A stretch of 32,192 nt of DNA from Clostridiales bacterium (GTDB lineage: Bacteria; Bacillota; Clostridia; Lachnospirales; JAISER01): assembly GCA_031263985.1 (NCBI GenBank), contig JAISER010000106.1:1-32192 (forward strand), in the 5' to 3' direction. Of this stretch, positions 31,216 to 32,192 are shown one piece after another (the stretch's first letter is position 1; every line of letters begins with the position of its first letter). The notes below the pieces were generated by a model that saw only the letters and a list, made by a program, of their open reading frames with translations, did no database searches and was not told where the DNA came from. The position numbers and the translations under genes are program-made.

Positions 31216-32080
31216 TTATGGCGGCGCGGCGATACCTGCCCCAACCGCCCCGCCGCCGCAAAATCGAACACGGGCGCGTACGGTGGCGTCGATACCGGTG
31301 TCTGTACCGGACGCAACGGACGCGGGGAGCGCGATTTCTACGATTTTTTCATCATGGGACCGCCGAAAATGTAGGGAAAAACCACGCTCGGCAAGCAGTC
31401 CGGCGTAGGCGACAATTCGGTGAGCGTGCCGAGAAAATTCAGCGCCACAACCATCTGTGTGTCTATCAAGCTTGACTTCGCCCTCCGCCTCGGAGACCAA
31501 ATCCCAAATGTGGCGCTCGCCGTCGAATTGGATTTCCTTGTGCAGAACATAAACCGAATCCACCGCGCCGGTCAGCCCGGTGGCGCCGGACAGCATGTTC
31601 ATCGGGTCGTCGTCGCGCAACTTGCGCAGGTGGCGTACGCACAATATAGCGATTTTATGTTTGTTCGCCAGTTCGCGCAGGACGGACAGTTCGCGGTAAT
31701 CGTTTGCGTATGGATTGACATTGCCGACTTCACCTCTGATGTGCTGGAGCGTGTCGATGGCGACAAGGTTGGTATCAGGATGTTCAGAGAGAAAATTTTC
31801 AATCTGCTACACCAGTCTATCAGTAATGCCGTCAGCCATTACCGCGAAATGAACGTTGTCAGGCGCGTCGTCGGTTTGTCGTACAGTCCGCGATTGGATT
31901 CGCTCGAAGCTGTCCTCCAGACAAAGATAGAGCGCTGTGCCGCGTCTGCTCTTGTAATTCCACACGTTCTCGCTGTTCGCCACTTTGAGGCACAGCCACA
32001 GCGCCAACCATGACTTGCCCGCCTTCGGCGCGCTGCCGAGGATATGTAGTCCCGTCGGTATTAGTGACGACACGATATAG
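31216..32080 (-). pseudogene. Interrupted RepA-like AAA ATPase (mobile-element replication protein)
   Basis: Remnant of an AAA_25/RepA-type hexameric ATPase, as found in plasmids, phages and integrative elements. In one - strand frame: VSSLIPTGLHIL, Walker A GSAPKAGKS, ALYLCLEDS, then an in-frame TAG (31807-31809). It continues with QIENFLSEHPDTNLVAIDTL (Walker B-like), LCVRHLRKL and LSGATGLTGAVDSVYVL. The reading then drifts from the family pattern up to a stop at 31216. TAG is a normal stop elsewhere in the window, so this is a nonsense mutation. The 5' end is cut by the IS630-like element. The stretch 30974-31215 may hold further debris of the same element but is not recognisable. Confidence 0.75.
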
Positions 32081-32192
32081 TAAAATGTTCTTGAGAACGT
32101 AACGAATTGTGGTAAAATAATCCTATGAGCTATGATAAAAAATATCGGAAAAGAACAATAGAATATCATGAAGAAGGACACAGTATCAGGGA
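32081..32192 (+). mobile_element. Left end of an IS630-like insertion sequence (runs off window)
   Basis: Homology of the RepA-like protein stops abruptly at a TA dinucleotide near 32080, the target type of IS630/Tc1 elements. A transposase gene starts 45 bp further on. The exact terminus is an estimate because the other end is outside the window. Confidence 0.6.
32125..32192 (+). CDS. IS630-like transposase, N-terminal fragment
   Basis: ATG 32125 begins a frame open to the window edge: MSYDKKYRKRTIEYHEEGHS, about 22 residues. This matches the opening of the helix-turn-helix domain of IS630-family transposases (pattern M-x-Y-x-x-x-x-R-x-R-x-I-x-Y-x-x-x-G-H-S/T). The catalytic DDE part lies outside the window. 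No strong Shine-Dalgarno is seen. Confidence 0.65.
   Translation, partial: MSYDKKYRKRTIEYHEEGHSIR

Noticed and set aside
31807..31809. Amber codon read as an amino acid (code reassignment)
   Set aside because: TAG ends intact genes in this window (rsmG, the P19-like gene and the second permease), so a nonsense mutation in a decaying gene is simpler.

Overview
The window looks like chromosomal DNA of an anaerobic, probably spore-forming member of the Firmicutes, most likely class Clostridia. The pointers are an rsmG-noc pair, a YhcN/YlaJ-type sporulation lipoprotein, a DUF2225 protein, strong AGGAGG-type ribosome binding sites, several TTG starts, and copper-amine-oxidase-N and Listeria-Bacteroides-repeat domains on a secreted protein. 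TGA, TAA and TAG all end intact genes, so the code is standard. No species can be named from the sequence alone.

Layout. (1) 1-5318, + strand: leuS with a long leader holding a MITE-like repeat and a hairpin, a small unknown protein, rsmG, and noc, whose promoter overlaps a perfect 20-bp palindrome. (2) 5308-12666, - strand: six overlapping or closely packed polysaccharide genes. In transcription order these are two GT4 glycosyltransferases, a radical SAM/SPASM-like protein, a GT2, a GT2-pyruvyltransferase fusion and a second radical SAM protein. (3) 12667-22518, - strand, largely single genes separated by short repeats: a YhhN-like membrane protein, a DUF2225 protein, the YhcN/YlaJ lipoprotein, an asparagine-synthetase homologue that has lost both catalytic signatures, a roughly 1200-residue secreted metallophosphoesterase, and a YibE/F membrane protein whose start codon is a puzzle. 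(4) 22885-30198, + strand: a complete FTR1/P19-type iron uptake operon (permease, P19-like lipoprotein, DUF2318 membrane protein, two FtsX-type permeases, ABC ATPase, FMN-binding lipoprotein) with a DtxR-like operator over its predicted promoter. (5) 30199-32192: tRNA-Val(GAC) and tRNA-Gln(CTG), then a decayed plasmid/phage-type RepA-like ATPase gene with an in-frame amber codon, cut at its 5' end by the start of an IS630-like insertion sequence that runs off the window.

Three families of short MITE-like inverted-repeat elements lie between genes. Family 1 is about 117 bp with TGACTAT ends (2 copies). Family 2 is about 85 bp with ACTGAACTCAGT ends (3 copies, plus isolated palindromes at the noc and asparagine-synthetase-like promoters). 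Family 3 is about 108 bp with AGAYCTGTCCCG ends (1 full copy inside the iron operon, 1 truncated).

The observations most worth following are the asparagine-synthetase-like pseudoenzyme, the iron operon ending in a predicted flavinylated lipoprotein, the radical SAM/glycosyltransferase operon, and the palindrome shared between MITE ends and two promoters.
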